DNA of 64,000 nucleotides from Erythrobacter sp. (lineage in GTDB: Bacteria; Pseudomonadota; Alphaproteobacteria; Sphingomonadales; Sphingomonadaceae): assembly GCF_024305245.1 (NCBI RefSeq), contig NZ_JAMWYX010000005.1, positions 62,001 through 126,000 of the forward strand. The letters are read 5' to 3'. This document shows positions 11,136 to 20,979 of this stretch, piece after piece (position 1 is the stretch's first letter; each line of letters begins with the position of its first letter). The notes beneath the pieces were generated by a model. That model saw nothing but the letters and a program-made list of their open reading frames with translations, ran no database searches and had not been told where the DNA came from. The position numbers were made by a program, and so were the translations under genes.

Positions 11136-13123
11136 GCGCGCTGGATCGCCTTGCCCGCGAAGCCGGGCTACTGCCGCGGTGGGAGGACGCTGCGGGAACG
11201 GCGCAGGCGGTGAGCGCCGAGACGCTGGAAGTGGTGCTGGCTGCACTCGGCCTGCCCGCATCCAATCCGGATGAGATCTCCGCCAGCCATCGGCGGCTTG
11301 CCGATATGCGCGCGGAAGGCGCGCGGCGCTTCATCACCGCCACCATCGGCGAAACCATCGCGTTGCCTGTCGGGATAGAACGGCCCGCCGCACTGGTTCT
11401 CGAAAACGGAGAGCGGCGCGAAGTCGACCCGGCCGCCCGCACAATCGCTGGCATTGCAGAGCCGGGCTACCACCGCCTGCTCCATGGCAGCGGCGAAACG
11501 ATCATCGCCGTCGCTCCCGAACGCTGCCTGGCGCTCCGCGATATCGTGCCCTCTGGCAGAGCCTGGGGCATCGCCGTGCAGCTTCCCTCGCTTCGCGAAC
11601 ATCGGACGCAGGAGAGCGCATTTGGGGATCTCGGCACACTGGCGCACGCAGCCGAAGCGCTGGGCCGGAGCGGCGCGGATCTTCTCGCGATCAGTCCGAT
11701 CCATGCTCTGTTCCCCGCAGACGCGCGGCGCTTCAGCCCCTATGCCCCCTCCAGCCGCCGCTTCCTCAACGTCCTGCTCGCTGATCCTGCGCTCGCCGGA
11801 GGCGAAAGCGAAGCCGAAGCCTTGGCGCGCGAAGACGACCTCATCGATTGGGAGGTGGCCATTCCCGACCGGCTGGCCCGGTTGCGCCACCTCTTCGACA
11901 GGGCCTCCCCGGACGAACGTCGCCGCATCGCCGCGCCCGATCACGTGTCCGATGATGAACTCGCGGTGCATGCCCTGCATGACGCCTTGCACGCTCACTT
12001 CGCCAGTGAAGGGATGCACGGTTGGCGCGAATGGCCGGCCGAGTATCGGCGTCCCGACAGCGCGGCGGCAAAGGCCTTTGCCGCAGAACATCCGGCAGAG
12101 ATCGCCTTCTACGGCTGGTTGCAATCCCTCGCGAACCACAGCCTGCTGACCGCGCAGCGCGCCGCGCAGGGCGCAGGGATGGCCTGCGGCATCATCACCG
12201 ACCTTGCCGTGGGCGTCGATCCGGGCGGCGCCGATTGCTGGACGCGGCCCGAGGCTTTTCTGGAGGGGCTGTCGGTCGGCGCACCGCCAGACCTGCTCGG
12301 TCCGGACGGGCAGGACTGGGGCCTCACCACCTTCAACCCGCTCACTCTCCATGCCGATGGTTTTCGCGCCTTCCGCGAAACGTTGGCGGCGGCGATGGAC
12401 AACGCGGGCGGGGTGCGGATCGACCATATGCTCGGCCTCGGGCGGATTTGGGTGGTCCCGCATGGGTATCCCTCCTCGCACGGCTGTTATCTGACCATGC
12501 CCCAGCGCGACCTCATGAACGTACTCGCGCTCGAAAGCTGGCGGCACCGATGCATCGTGATCGGCGAGGATCTGGGCACGGTGCCCCCCGGCTTCCGCGA
12601 AACGATGAAGGCGAGGCACGTCCACGGAATGCGCGTGCTGTGGTTCGAACGCGGCGAGAACGGCGCCTTCACCGATCCCGCCAGCTGGACACGCGAGGCA
12701 GCGGCGATGACCAGCACCCACGACGTGCCGACTCTCGCCGGATGGTGGCAGGGACGAGATCTCGACTGGGCGCAGGCGCTCGGCCGGATCACGAATGCGA
12801 CCGGGAGCCGCCACCAGCGCGAGACGGACAAGGCCGTGCTCTGGCGCGTGCTGTGCGATACGGGCCTTGCCGAAGGACCGCCGCCCGTCGATGCTGCCCC
12901 CTTCGTTTCCGCCGCCATTGCCCATGTCGCCGCCAGCGCCTGCGACCTGGCATTGGTGCCGCTCGAAGATCTTGCGGGACTTGCCGAACAGCCCAACCTG
13001 CCCGGCACCATCGACGAGCACCCCAACTGGCGCCGCCGCATGCCGGATTCGGTAAAGGCGATGCTGGCCTGGCCCGATGTCGCCGCGCGGGTGGCGGCGC
13101 TCAAGGAAAGCAGAGACGCATGA
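11132..13123 (+). CDS. malQ: 4-alpha-glucanotransferase MalQ (amylomaltase)
   Basis: A 663-residue GH77 disproportionating enzyme that moves alpha-1,4-glucan segments between chains and frees glucose. The catalytic Asp lies in RIDHMLGLGRIW (about residue 431), the Glu in VIGEDLGTVP and the third Asp in STHDVPTLAGWW. About 170 N-terminal residues precede the catalytic domain, as in the longer bacterial MalQ type. The start overlaps the treZ stop as ATGA. In this operon it likely recycles short maltooligosaccharides that TreY/TreZ and GlgX leave behind into chains long enough to be used again. Confidence 0.94.
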   Translation: MSALDRLAREAGLLPRWEDAAGTAQAVSAETLEVVLAALGLPASNPDEISASHRRLADMRAEGARRFITATIGETIALPVGIERPAALVLENGERREVDPAARTIAGIAEPGYHRLLHGSGETIIAVAPERCLALRDIVPSGRAWGIAVQLPSLREHRTQESAFGDLGTLAHAAEALGRSGADLLAISPIHALFPADARRFSPYAPSSRRFLNVLLADPALAGGESEAEALAREDDLIDWEVAIPDRLARLRHLFDRASPDERRRIAAPDHVSDDELAVHALHDALHAHFASEGMHGWREWPAEYRRPDSAAAKAFAAEHPAEIAFYGWLQSLANHSLLTAQRAAQGAGMACGIITDLAVGVDPGGADCWTRPEAFLEGLSVGAPPDLLGPDGQDWGLTTFNPLTLHADGFRAFRETLAAAMDNAGGVRIDHMLGLGRIWVVPHGYPSSHGCYLTMPQRDLMNVLALESWRHRCIVIGEDLGTVPPGFRETMKARHVHGMRVLWFERGENGAFTDPASWTREAAAMTSTHDVPTLAGWWQGRDLDWAQALGRITNATGSRHQRETDKAVLWRVLCDTGLAEGPPPVDAAPFVSAAIAHVAASACDLALVPLEDLAGLAEQPNLPGTIDEHPNWRRRMPDSVKAMLAWPDVAARVAALKESRDA

Positions 13124-15462
13124 TCCCGCGCGCGACCTACCGGCTCCAATTCCATCCCGGCTTCACGCTGGACGATGCGCGGCGGATCGTGCCCTATCTC
13201 GCGGATCTCGGGGTGAGCCACATCTATTGTTCGCCACTCGCCGAGGCGCGTTCCGGATCGACCCATGGCTATGACGTCACCGATCCTGCGCGGATCAGCG
13301 CCTGCCTTGGCGGAGAGGAGGCTCTGCGGGCGCTGGCGGGCGATCTGGCGGCGTGTGGTATGGGCCTGATCCTCGATATCGTACCCAATCACATGGCGGC
13401 GAGTCCCGAAAACCCGTGGTGGGCCGATGTGCTGCGGCACGGCAAGGCAAGCGATTACGCGCGCTTCTTCGATATCGACTGGAGCCGGCACGACCGGCGC
13501 ATCCTGCTGCCGGTGCTCGGCGCGCCGCTGGAGGAAGCGCTCGCCGCAGGGGATATCGCCGTTTACGATACCGACGGCGGCCCGGTGCTGCGGCTTTATG
13601 GTGAGCAGGACTACCCGCTCGCGCCCGGCACCGGCGGCGAGGGCGATTGTGCGGCCATACTGGCGCAGCAGCACTATCGCCTCGCATGGTGGCGGCGGGG
13701 CCATGACGAGCTCAACTGGCGGCGGTTCTTCAGCATCAGCGAACTGGTCGGGCTGAGGATCGAGGACGAAGCCGTGTTCGATGCGGTCCATTCGCTCCCC
13801 TTGCGGCTCTACCGCGAAGGCGTGATCGACGGGCTCCGGATCGACCATATCGACGGGCTGACCGATCCCGCAGCCTATCTGAAGACGCTACGCAAGCGGC
13901 TGGAGGCAGCGGGGCGCGATGACGGCCCGGCATGGCTCGTGGTCGAGAAGATTCTTGCGGCTGATGAGACCCTTCCCGCCGATTGGCCGGTGGACGGCAC
14001 CACCGGTTACGATTTCATGGAGGAGGTGTCGCTGCTGCTCCACGCCCCGGATGCGGGCGACATACTGGGTCAGGATTGGTCGCGGCTCTCCGGCCGGCCG
14101 GCCGATTTCGAGCATGAAGAACGGCTCGCCCGCCGCCAGCTGCTGCAATGGGAGTTCGGTTCGCAGTTCGATGCCTGTGTCGATGCAGTGGCAGCACTCG
14201 CGCAGCGCACGCCCGCGACTGCCCGCCACAGCCGGGCAGCATGGGGGCGTGCGGTCGAGGCGTTGCTGATCGCCTTCCCCGCTTATCGCACCTACGGCAC
14301 CGGGAGCAGCGCACCGCCCGAAGATGCGCGCACCCGCGCCGAAGCCGCACGCGATCTGCCTGCCCTCGCCCCGCCGGGAGAGGCGGCGCTGGGCCACGCG
14401 ATCCTCGGCTGGCTAGCGGGTGACGGGCCTGCCGCCGAACACGCAGCGGAATTCGTCCAGCGGTTCCAGCAGCTATCTGCACCAATCGCGGCCAAGGCGG
14501 TCGAGGACACCGCCTTCTATCGCAACGGCAGGCTGATTTCGCGCAACGATGTCGGCTTTGCACCAGCGCGGTTCTCCGCCCCGCCGGATGCGTTCCACGA
14601 ATGGCAGGAAGCGCGCGCCGCGCACTGGCCACGGTCGATGCTGACGACCGCCACTCACGATCACAAGCGCGGCGAGGATGTGCGTGCCCGCTTGTTCGCA
14701 ATCAGCGAAGTGGCGGAGGAGTGGACCGGCCTGAGCACAGGTTGGCGACAGGCTTGGCCGCAAGCCGACAGGATCGATCCGGGCGATCTTGCGATGCTGC
14801 TTCAGGCCGTAGTCGGCGCGTGGCCGGACGAGGCAGCAGAGCTCCCCCATTATGCCGAGCGCCTGCGCGGATATGCAGTGAAGATCCTGCGCGAAGCAAA
14901 GCTGCGTTCATCATGGACCGCGCCCGATGAAGCATACGAAAAGATTGTGACGGACGCGGTCGAGGGACTCGTCTCGAGCGAGGAAGCGTCGGCGCTGCGG
15001 GCGGAGATCGGCGACTTCCTCGAAAGCATCCGCCCGGCCGAGCGGGTCAAACGTCTGGCCCAGCTGTTCCTGCGCCTCACCTGTCCCGGCATTCCCGACA
15101 CCTATCAGGGCACCGAACTCGCTGATGGCAGCCTCGTTGATCCCGACAATCGCCGGGCCGTGGACTTTGCTGTGCGCCAGCGGATCATGAAGGAAGCTGG
15201 CGACGAGAAGCTCGGGCTGCTGCGCGACCTGCTGCATCTGCGCGCGCGGCATCCCGCTGCCTTCGAAGGCGGTTACCAGAGAATCTCGTCGGAGCCCGAT
15301 TGTCTCGCATTTGCGCGCGGAACCGGCGCGCAGCGACTGGTCATGGTAACCGCGCTACGCAGCAAGGCAGGTAGCCCTCGCGATTGGGTCAAAGGTGTGA
15401 TCGGATCGGAGGCGAAAAGCCTGATCGGACCGACACTGCCCTGTGCCATTTTCGCTATGTAA
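13120..15462 (+). CDS. treY: Malto-oligosyltrehalose synthase TreY
   Basis: A 780-residue GH13 enzyme that isomerises the reducing end of maltooligosaccharide to an alpha,alpha-1,1 bond. It begins with the characteristic RATYRLQFHPGFTLDDA and contains YCSPLAEARSGSTHGYDV, LRIDHIDGLTDP (nucleophile), VVEKILAADETLP (acid/base) and TATHDHKRGEDVRAR. The ATG at 13120 overlaps the malQ stop as ATGA; longer in-frame starts would lie within malQ. It is the last gene of the operon, so with TreZ it closes a loop from glucan back to trehalose. No clear T-rich terminator follows. Confidence 0.95.
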   Translation: MIPRATYRLQFHPGFTLDDARRIVPYLADLGVSHIYCSPLAEARSGSTHGYDVTDPARISACLGGEEALRALAGDLAACGMGLILDIVPNHMAASPENPWWADVLRHGKASDYARFFDIDWSRHDRRILLPVLGAPLEEALAAGDIAVYDTDGGPVLRLYGEQDYPLAPGTGGEGDCAAILAQQHYRLAWWRRGHDELNWRRFFSISELVGLRIEDEAVFDAVHSLPLRLYREGVIDGLRIDHIDGLTDPAAYLKTLRKRLEAAGRDDGPAWLVVEKILAADETLPADWPVDGTTGYDFMEEVSLLLHAPDAGDILGQDWSRLSGRPADFEHEERLARRQLLQWEFGSQFDACVDAVAALAQRTPATARHSRAAWGRAVEALLIAFPAYRTYGTGSSAPPEDARTRAEAARDLPALAPPGEAALGHAILGWLAGDGPAAEHAAEFVQRFQQLSAPIAAKAVEDTAFYRNGRLISRNDVGFAPARFSAPPDAFHEWQEARAAHWPRSMLTTATHDHKRGEDVRARLFAISEVAEEWTGLSTGWRQAWPQADRIDPGDLAMLLQAVVGAWPDEAAELPHYAERLRGYAVKILREAKLRSSWTAPDEAYEKIVTDAVEGLVSSEEASALRAEIGDFLESIRPAERVKRLAQLFLRLTCPGIPDTYQGTELADGSLVDPDNRRAVDFAVRQRIMKEAGDEKLGLLRDLLHLRARHPAAFEGGYQRISSEPDCLAFARGTGAQRLVMVTALRSKAGSPRDWVKGVIGSEAKSLIGPTLPCAIFAM

Positions 15463-15559
15463 CTTCTGCCGCCTTGGTCCTCGGTCAGCGCGACCGTGGT
15501 CACATGGATTAGGGACTTCCCGGCGCCGTCATGGTCTCATCGATCAGAGGTGATTCGCC

Positions 15560-15808
15560 ATGACCAGCGCGACCGACGTTCGACAGCACTCCTACAGCCT
15601 TGTCACCGGCGAAGACCCGACCGGCGCCCCGCAGGTCATCGAATTCGACGGTGCCGATCCCCAGATTGCCCTCGACTACGTGCAACGGCGGCTACCCGGC
15701 CGGGAGATCGAACTGTTCGAGGACGGCAGGCGACTCGGAACGGTGAAGTGCACGCGCGATGGCTATTGGCTGATCCTGCCGCGCCATGTGCTGATGCACG
15801 GGGCCTAG
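15560..15808 (+). CDS. Small hypothetical protein
   Basis: An 82-residue protein I do not recognise. It is soluble, with no signal peptide or membrane segment. The second half has the pattern of a small mixed alpha/beta domain (ALDYVQRRLPGREIELFEDG, then RLGTVKCTRDGYWLI). An AGAGGTGA ribosome site lies about 6 nt before the ATG, and codon use matches the neighbours. It lies 97 nt after treY on the same strand and is followed by a convergent gene, so it may be the last gene of that unit or transcribed alone. Confidence 0.65.
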   Translation: MTSATDVRQHSYSLVTGEDPTGAPQVIEFDGADPQIALDYVQRRLPGREIELFEDGRRLGTVKCTRDGYWLILPRHVLMHGA

Positions 15809-15904
15809 CTTGCTTCGCGCTGCGGCAACGGCGCACAATTTCGAACCTCGGTGAGCGAACATGCGCGCGGTCGGCGGCGGATGCGCTTGGCCTGTCGCAA
15901 TCGC

Positions 15905-17893
15905 CTAGCGGTTCTGTGGTGCAAGGTCGCCTAGCGCTGCCTTCAATTCATCCATCCACGGCGCAAACGGTTTCCACGCGCCCTGCCCCTTGCGGTTGAT
16001 CGGCTGACGCACCTGCTCGCTCGACGCGGTGCGCACGGCGCGCGCCGTCTTGTGAAAATCGAGGCAGGCCGGCTCGAACGGCAGCCCAAGAAAGTCGAGC
16101 ATCCGGCGGGTCTGACCTTCGAGATCGTCGAGCACGTCTTCGTGTTGCACGCGCAGAACCTTGCCCGGCAGCACCGTGTCCCAATGGTTCATCAAGGTGA
16201 CGTAATCGGCATAGTAGCGCCCGACCTCGGTGAGGCCGTAGGTGAATTCCTGGCCTTCCGCGAACAGCTGCTTGAAGCCGGAAAAGCAGCAATCCATCGG
16301 ATCGCGACGCGCATCGATGATCCTGGCATTGGGCAGGATCAGTTGAATGAGCCCGATATGCCGGAAATTGTTCGGCATCTTGTCGATGAAAAACGGTGCG
16401 CCCGCGCGGTGGATGCGGGTGTTCTCGATAAAGTCCCGACCGAATTTTCCCAGCTGATCGGCGGTCAGATCGTGCAGCACCTGCGGATAGCGGTTCTCGC
16501 CGATCCTGCGACCGCGCAAGCGGTGGGCCAACGCAAGAATGTTGGGAAGTTCAAGCGTGCCGTCGACCTGACTGTGGCTCGCCAAGATCTGTTCGAGCAG
16601 GGTCGATCCTGCACGCGGCAGTCCGAGTATGAAGATCGGGTCGGGGGCGTCATGGCCGGATCCCGCGTGCTGTTCAAAAAGGTCTCGCGTGCACGCCTCG
16701 CGCTGGCGGGCCAGTTCCTCGCTCATCGCATCGGCGCTGTAACGGGTCTGGGCGCGTTTGAGACTGTTACCTTCGGAATAGGCGGCGAAGCTGGCCGCAA
16801 AATCCCCGCGATCCTCGTGCGCCTTGCCCAGTGCGAAAGCGATGTGGACACGGTCCATGAATGCCAGATCGCCGCGCGCGGCCTGCGCCTGCATCCGTTC
16901 CACCTCGTCGTCGGCAAAGCGATAGGTCTTGAGGTTCGCCAGCGCATACCACGCATCGCCGTGATCCGGCTTTGCAGCAATCGCCGCGCGATAGCTTTCG
17001 ATCGCCTCTTCGCGCGCGCCAGTGGTCTTCAGGGCATGGCCCTTGCTGGTCAAGTTCGAAGGATCGTTCGGGAGCTTTTCCAGAACCTTGTCGAACAGTT
17101 CAAGCCCGCGATCGTAATCGCCCACGGCCATGCTCTCGATCGCGAAGCGCGATTGAAACACCGGGCTTGCCGGATCGCGTTCGTACAGCTTATCCGCCTC
17201 GGCGCGGGCTTTCGCGAAGCTCTGCCGTCGGCGCAGCACGTCGATATAATCGAGCCTGAGCTGCACATCGCCGGGCTGGAAGGCGAGCGCGCTTTCGAGC
17301 AGGAACTCGGCTTCTTCCAGCACGCCGAATTCGATCCCGATCCGCGCCAGCAGCCGCATCCCTTCGACATGATTGGCATCGCGCACCGTACTTGTGCGCA
17401 GATAATGACGGCAGATTTCCTCAGCCCGCAGCAACCGGCCTTCGGCAAGGTGGTTGGTAACGGCCACCAGTTCGCGCGGAAGCTGGGATAGCCGCTGCTG
17501 CTGGAATGCTGCGTGATTGGCTTCGCCTTCGCGCCCGGCCGCAGCAAGCAGCCGCGCTTGCTCGCGCCAGCTCGCCACCAGCGCCGGATTGAAACGGGTC
17601 GCTCGCTGGAATGCCGCGAGCGCCGCCGCCTCGTGGCCCTGCGCCAGCGCCAGATGCCCCGCCTCCTGCCACGCCCTTCCATATTCGGGCATGGCGGCAT
17701 GCAGCCGCCCGAGATAGGCCTCTGCCGCCGGGAAATCGGCGAGGTAGCGCGCTGCCACCGCGGCAAGATACAGCGCCTCACCATCCTCCGGCGCGCTTTC
17801 GAGCAGCGCACCCGTCAACGCCAACCCTTCGGCAAAACGGCCTGCCTGCATCGCTTCCTGAGCGGATGTGAGCTGCTTGTCGCGAGTGGTCAT
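15905..17893 (-). CDS. TPR-repeat sulfotransferase family protein
   Basis: A 662-residue protein. The first about 370 residues are tandem tetratricopeptide-like helical repeats. The C-terminal about 270 residues are a sulfotransferase domain with the PAPS 5'-phosphosulfate loop LGLPRAGSTLLEQILASH and a 3'-phosphate region ARRDPMDCCFS. The acceptor is unknown; such proteins may sulfate a peptide, lipid or glycan. The ATG at 17893 is preferred over a GTG 18 nt earlier because it gives the usual MTTRDK-type soluble start; neither has a strong ribosome site. It starts 76 nt after the stop of a TonB-dependent receptor gene on the same strand, so the two are probably co-transcribed. Confidence 0.85.
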   Translation of the reverse strand: MTTRDKQLTSAQEAMQAGRFAEGLALTGALLESAPEDGEALYLAAVAARYLADFPAAEAYLGRLHAAMPEYGRAWQEAGHLALAQGHEAAALAAFQRATRFNPALVASWREQARLLAAAGREGEANHAAFQQQRLSQLPRELVAVTNHLAEGRLLRAEEICRHYLRTSTVRDANHVEGMRLLARIGIEFGVLEEAEFLLESALAFQPGDVQLRLDYIDVLRRRQSFAKARAEADKLYERDPASPVFQSRFAIESMAVGDYDRGLELFDKVLEKLPNDPSNLTSKGHALKTTGAREEAIESYRAAIAAKPDHGDAWYALANLKTYRFADDEVERMQAQAARGDLAFMDRVHIAFALGKAHEDRGDFAASFAAYSEGNSLKRAQTRYSADAMSEELARQREACTRDLFEQHAGSGHDAPDPIFILGLPRAGSTLLEQILASHSQVDGTLELPNILALAHRLRGRRIGENRYPQVLHDLTADQLGKFGRDFIENTRIHRAGAPFFIDKMPNNFRHIGLIQLILPNARIIDARRDPMDCCFSGFKQLFAEGQEFTYGLTEVGRYYADYVTLMNHWDTVLPGKVLRVQHEDVLDDLEGQTRRMLDFLGLPFEPACLDFHKTARAVRTASSEQVRQPINRKGQGAWKPFAPWMDELKAALGDLAPQNR

Positions 17894-17969
17894 TCTGGCG
17901 GGTCTACACACAGCGCGGCGGGAGTGAACCCCTGTCCACCCCCGCCACCATTCTTCAGTTCAAGCCGGT

Positions 17970-20630
17970 TCAGTAGTCGTAACCCACCCGGAACCCGACC
18001 GTAAGCGGCCGATTGGTGACAATCCGCGCACGATCATTGACGAAATTGCCCGAGATCTGAGCGCGTTCGTCGAACAGGTTATCGCCGAAGATTTCGAAGC
18101 TCCACTGGTCCTTTTCGATCCCCGCAGCGAGATCGACCACGGTGTAGCTGTCGAGCTGCAGGCGATTGATCTCGATGATGTCGGTGAACTTGCTGGCCGA
18201 ATGGGTGACCTGCGGCATGACGTAGGCACCCAGCGTCGAGGTCAGATCGAATTCGTAGCGCACACGGAAATTGCCCTGAAAAGACGGGGCAAAGGCGAGT
18301 TCCGATCCTTCGACCACATCATTGGTCGGGATCAGCACATCGGTGATCTCGGTATCGAGGATCGAGAACGCCCCCGCCACCGTCAGCCCGGGCACCGCAT
18401 AGGGCGCGAAGGTGAAATCCGCCTCGACCCCGTAAATCTCAGCATCGGCGGCATTGGCCGAGAAGAACAGATTGGTGATGGAAGGATCGAAGATCGTCGT
18501 CTGCAGGTTCGAAATGTCGACATAGAAGGCGCTGCCGTTGAAGCGCAGCTGGCCGTCCACCAATTCAAGCTTCCAGCCCAATTCGTAATTCTGCACCTCG
18601 TCGGTCTCCAGCGCGAACGGAACCGTGAAGTTGTTCGGTCCCGGCGCCCCGCCCGGACGGTTGAGCAGCCCCGGACGGAAGCCTTCCGAATAGGTCGCGT
18701 AGAACAGCGTGTCGGGTGTCGGTGTCAGTGTGACGGTACCCTTGAGAATGGTTCCGCTGGTCGCTGCCACATCGGGCGCGCGCACCGAATTGAACGCCCG
18801 CTGCGCCTGTGCCGGGGAAAGCCCCGCCGCCTCGATATCGGCGAGGCTATCATCCAGCGTGAAGTTCTGCCGCAAGGACGCGTCACAGGACAGGTTGAAG
18901 AAGAAGTTGCCGTCCCCGTCATACAGGTCGGAGATGTTGGTGCCGAAGGCGTCCACATCAGTGCCGCCGGTATTGCAGAAGCTGGCGTTGGCGCCGCCTT
19001 CGAGATCGACCTCGACATCGTAATAGCGCGCGCCGAGCGTCACGGTGAGCAGGTCTGGCACGATGTCGATTGCAGCCTCGCCGAACAGGCCGAATTGTTC
19101 ATCGGTGCGGCGAATGTCGTTCCTGAAGATCGCGTCGCGCGGGAACGCTCCGTCATCGGTGCTGAAAATGCCGGGGAACGTGAAGTTGGGCGCAAAGCCG
19201 CCGAACGGTGCGGCATCGACATTGCCGGGATAGTTGAAGTCGTTGCGTTCCTTCAGCTCGAGATCGGAATAGAACCCGCCCGCAGTAACGCGCACCGGCC
19301 AGGTTTCGGGGGTGGAGAAGCGCAATTCCTGCGTGAAGGCCTTCGTCTGGCTTTCCGATGTCACGTAGAGATTGGGTTCCTGGCAGGTTCCGCTCGGCGC
19401 TGCCGCGCCCGGATAGCTGACCGATCCATCGCAGATGTAATAGGGCAGATACTGGCCCACGAACAGGTAATCGGTGTAGTCGATGCGCTGGTCGGTACGG
19501 CGATCGGTATAGGCGCCGGTATAGACCACATCAAGCATCGCGATGCGCCCTTCGACCGTCCAGCTGGTGTTGGAGAAATCATCCTCCAGCCGGTCATCCT
19601 CGAAGCGCTGGATTTCCAGATCGTCGAGCCCGCCCAGCTCGGGGTCGGCGAAGAACACGCCGTCAGTCTCGAGGCTCTGGCGGGTGTGGGCGACGGTCAC
19701 CGTCCAGTCGGGCGTGACTTCCCACAGCGCGGTGGCGCGGAAACCCGAATACTGGGTGTCGTTGAAATTGTCGCGCACCAGGCCGCCGTTGTCGGCTTCG
19801 AGGAAGGTTACGCCCGACAGGTCTGCGGTCGACTGGAACCCGGCGCGGTTGGCGTTGACCGGAACGCCGTTGCTGCGCACCGTACCTTCAGGCCGGAACC
19901 GCGCGCTTTCGGACAGGTCGCGCGTGCCTGCCACATTGTCGATAAAGCCGCCCTGATCATCCAGATAGACCACGCCGCGCAAGGCGAAAGTATCGGTCAC
20001 GGGCACGTTGAGCATGGCTTTGACCGAGTAACTCTCCTCTCCGCCCTTGGTGAAGGACACGCTTGAATCGAAGCTCGCATCGAAGCCGGACAGATCGGGT
20101 TTGTTGGTGATCAGCCGTACCACGCCTGCTTGCGAACTGGCGCCGAACAGCGTGCCCTGCGGCCCCGAAAGGACTTCGATCCGCTGCATGTCGGCGGCAT
20201 AGACATCGAGGTTGCGCCCCGGCTGAACGAGCGGCTGCTCGTCGAGGTAAAAGGCGACGTTGGGCGCAAGACCCGCGACGCCCGCCGTGGTGAGGTTGGG
20301 CGTGGTCGAGGCCAGACCGCGGATGTAGATCGTATTCTGCCCCGGACCGGTCCCGCCTGCGGTGACGGTAGGCAGCTGGTCGAGATAATCCTCGAATGTA
20401 TCGATCGCTAGCTGGTCAAGCTCCTGCTCACCGATCGCGGTGAGCGAAATCGGCACATCCTGCAGGTCTTCGGAACGCTTTTGCGCGGTGACCACGATCG
20501 TCTTGATCCCGCCCTGCTGGCGCGGTCGCTGGGTGGAGGCAGAAGCCGGAGCCGCGTCTTGCGCGGCAACGGGAGACGCAATCGCAATCGCAAGCGCGCC
20601 AATCGACGCGCCGCCGAGAATCTTCATCAT
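17970..20630 (-). CDS. TonB-dependent outer-membrane receptor
   Basis: An 886-residue outer-membrane receptor. The ATG at 20630 gives a clean signal peptide (MMKILGGASIGALAIAIASPVAAQ) and follows AAAGGGG; the frame extends further upstream without homology. A TonB-box-like stretch (KTIVVTAQKRSEDLQDVP) leads into the plug domain (YLDQLPTV, RIEVLSGPQGTLFGASSQAGVV). The rest is the 22-strand barrel, ending in the aromatic FRVGYDY typical of outer-membrane sorting. The ligand is not identifiable; the plug and barrel look like the large sphingomonad receptor group used for diverse organic compounds. The downstream neighbour is the TPR-sulfotransferase. Confidence 0.92.
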   Translation of the reverse strand: MMKILGGASIGALAIAIASPVAAQDAAPASASTQRPRQQGGIKTIVVTAQKRSEDLQDVPISLTAIGEQELDQLAIDTFEDYLDQLPTVTAGGTGPGQNTIYIRGLASTTPNLTTAGVAGLAPNVAFYLDEQPLVQPGRNLDVYAADMQRIEVLSGPQGTLFGASSQAGVVRLITNKPDLSGFDASFDSSVSFTKGGEESYSVKAMLNVPVTDTFALRGVVYLDDQGGFIDNVAGTRDLSESARFRPEGTVRSNGVPVNANRAGFQSTADLSGVTFLEADNGGLVRDNFNDTQYSGFRATALWEVTPDWTVTVAHTRQSLETDGVFFADPELGGLDDLEIQRFEDDRLEDDFSNTSWTVEGRIAMLDVVYTGAYTDRRTDQRIDYTDYLFVGQYLPYYICDGSVSYPGAAAPSGTCQEPNLYVTSESQTKAFTQELRFSTPETWPVRVTAGGFYSDLELKERNDFNYPGNVDAAPFGGFAPNFTFPGIFSTDDGAFPRDAIFRNDIRRTDEQFGLFGEAAIDIVPDLLTVTLGARYYDVEVDLEGGANASFCNTGGTDVDAFGTNISDLYDGDGNFFFNLSCDASLRQNFTLDDSLADIEAAGLSPAQAQRAFNSVRAPDVAATSGTILKGTVTLTPTPDTLFYATYSEGFRPGLLNRPGGAPGPNNFTVPFALETDEVQNYELGWKLELVDGQLRFNGSAFYVDISNLQTTIFDPSITNLFFSANAADAEIYGVEADFTFAPYAVPGLTVAGAFSILDTEITDVLIPTNDVVEGSELAFAPSFQGNFRVRYEFDLTSTLGAYVMPQVTHSASKFTDIIEINRLQLDSYTVVDLAAGIEKDQWSFEIFGDNLFDERAQISGNFVNDRARIVTNRPLTVGFRVGYDY

Positions 20631-20979
20631 GTAAGGCCCCTTTGGACTTTGGAACGGGCCGGATGCGAGGAACGCAAAGGTGTGGCCCAAGAATTAGCAC
20701 GCGCGCAGAAGCGCACTGTGGCGAACAGCTTTGTGTTACCAAGGGGATCGTGCGGTTTCCACCGGAGTCGGGAAAATCACGCAATTGCTAATTGATGTTG
20801 TTGCAAAATAACAACACACAAGAATAGTCAAGTATTATTAGAAGTATGTATAAGCTGATTATGAAAAAATTTCTTAGATTTTGATGTTTTTCGAATCCTA
20901 CAAAGTTTTACTACGAGATAGTCTTCACTTTTTCGGGGTTTACGGTTTTTGTCTATGCTTCATCCAAGAAGTCGGCAAG
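20631..20979. other. AT-rich intergenic region upstream of TonB receptor
   Basis: About 350 bp without a supported gene between the BCCT transporter stop and the TonB receptor start, both on the minus strand. The part from about 20,780 to 20,960 is strongly AT-rich compared with the rest of the window and should hold the receptor promoter. It contains an inverted repeat TGTTGTT (20796-20802) / AACAACA (20810-20816) that could be an operator. I see no small RNA or terminator with a convincing stem and T-run. Confidence 0.5.

Noticed and set aside
7204-11261. Long antisense frames across glgX and treZ
   Set aside because: Shadows of the GH13 genes; composition is biased and no ribosome sites or domains are seen.
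12022-13119. N-terminal extension of treY inside malQ
   Set aside because: The extension is Arg/Ala/Pro-rich shadow sequence; the TreY family N-terminus starts at 13120 with an ATGA overlap.
18201-20066. 621-codon plus-strand frame antisense to the TonB receptor
   Set aside because: The receptor has signal peptide, plug and barrel motifs; the antisense frame has only biased composition.
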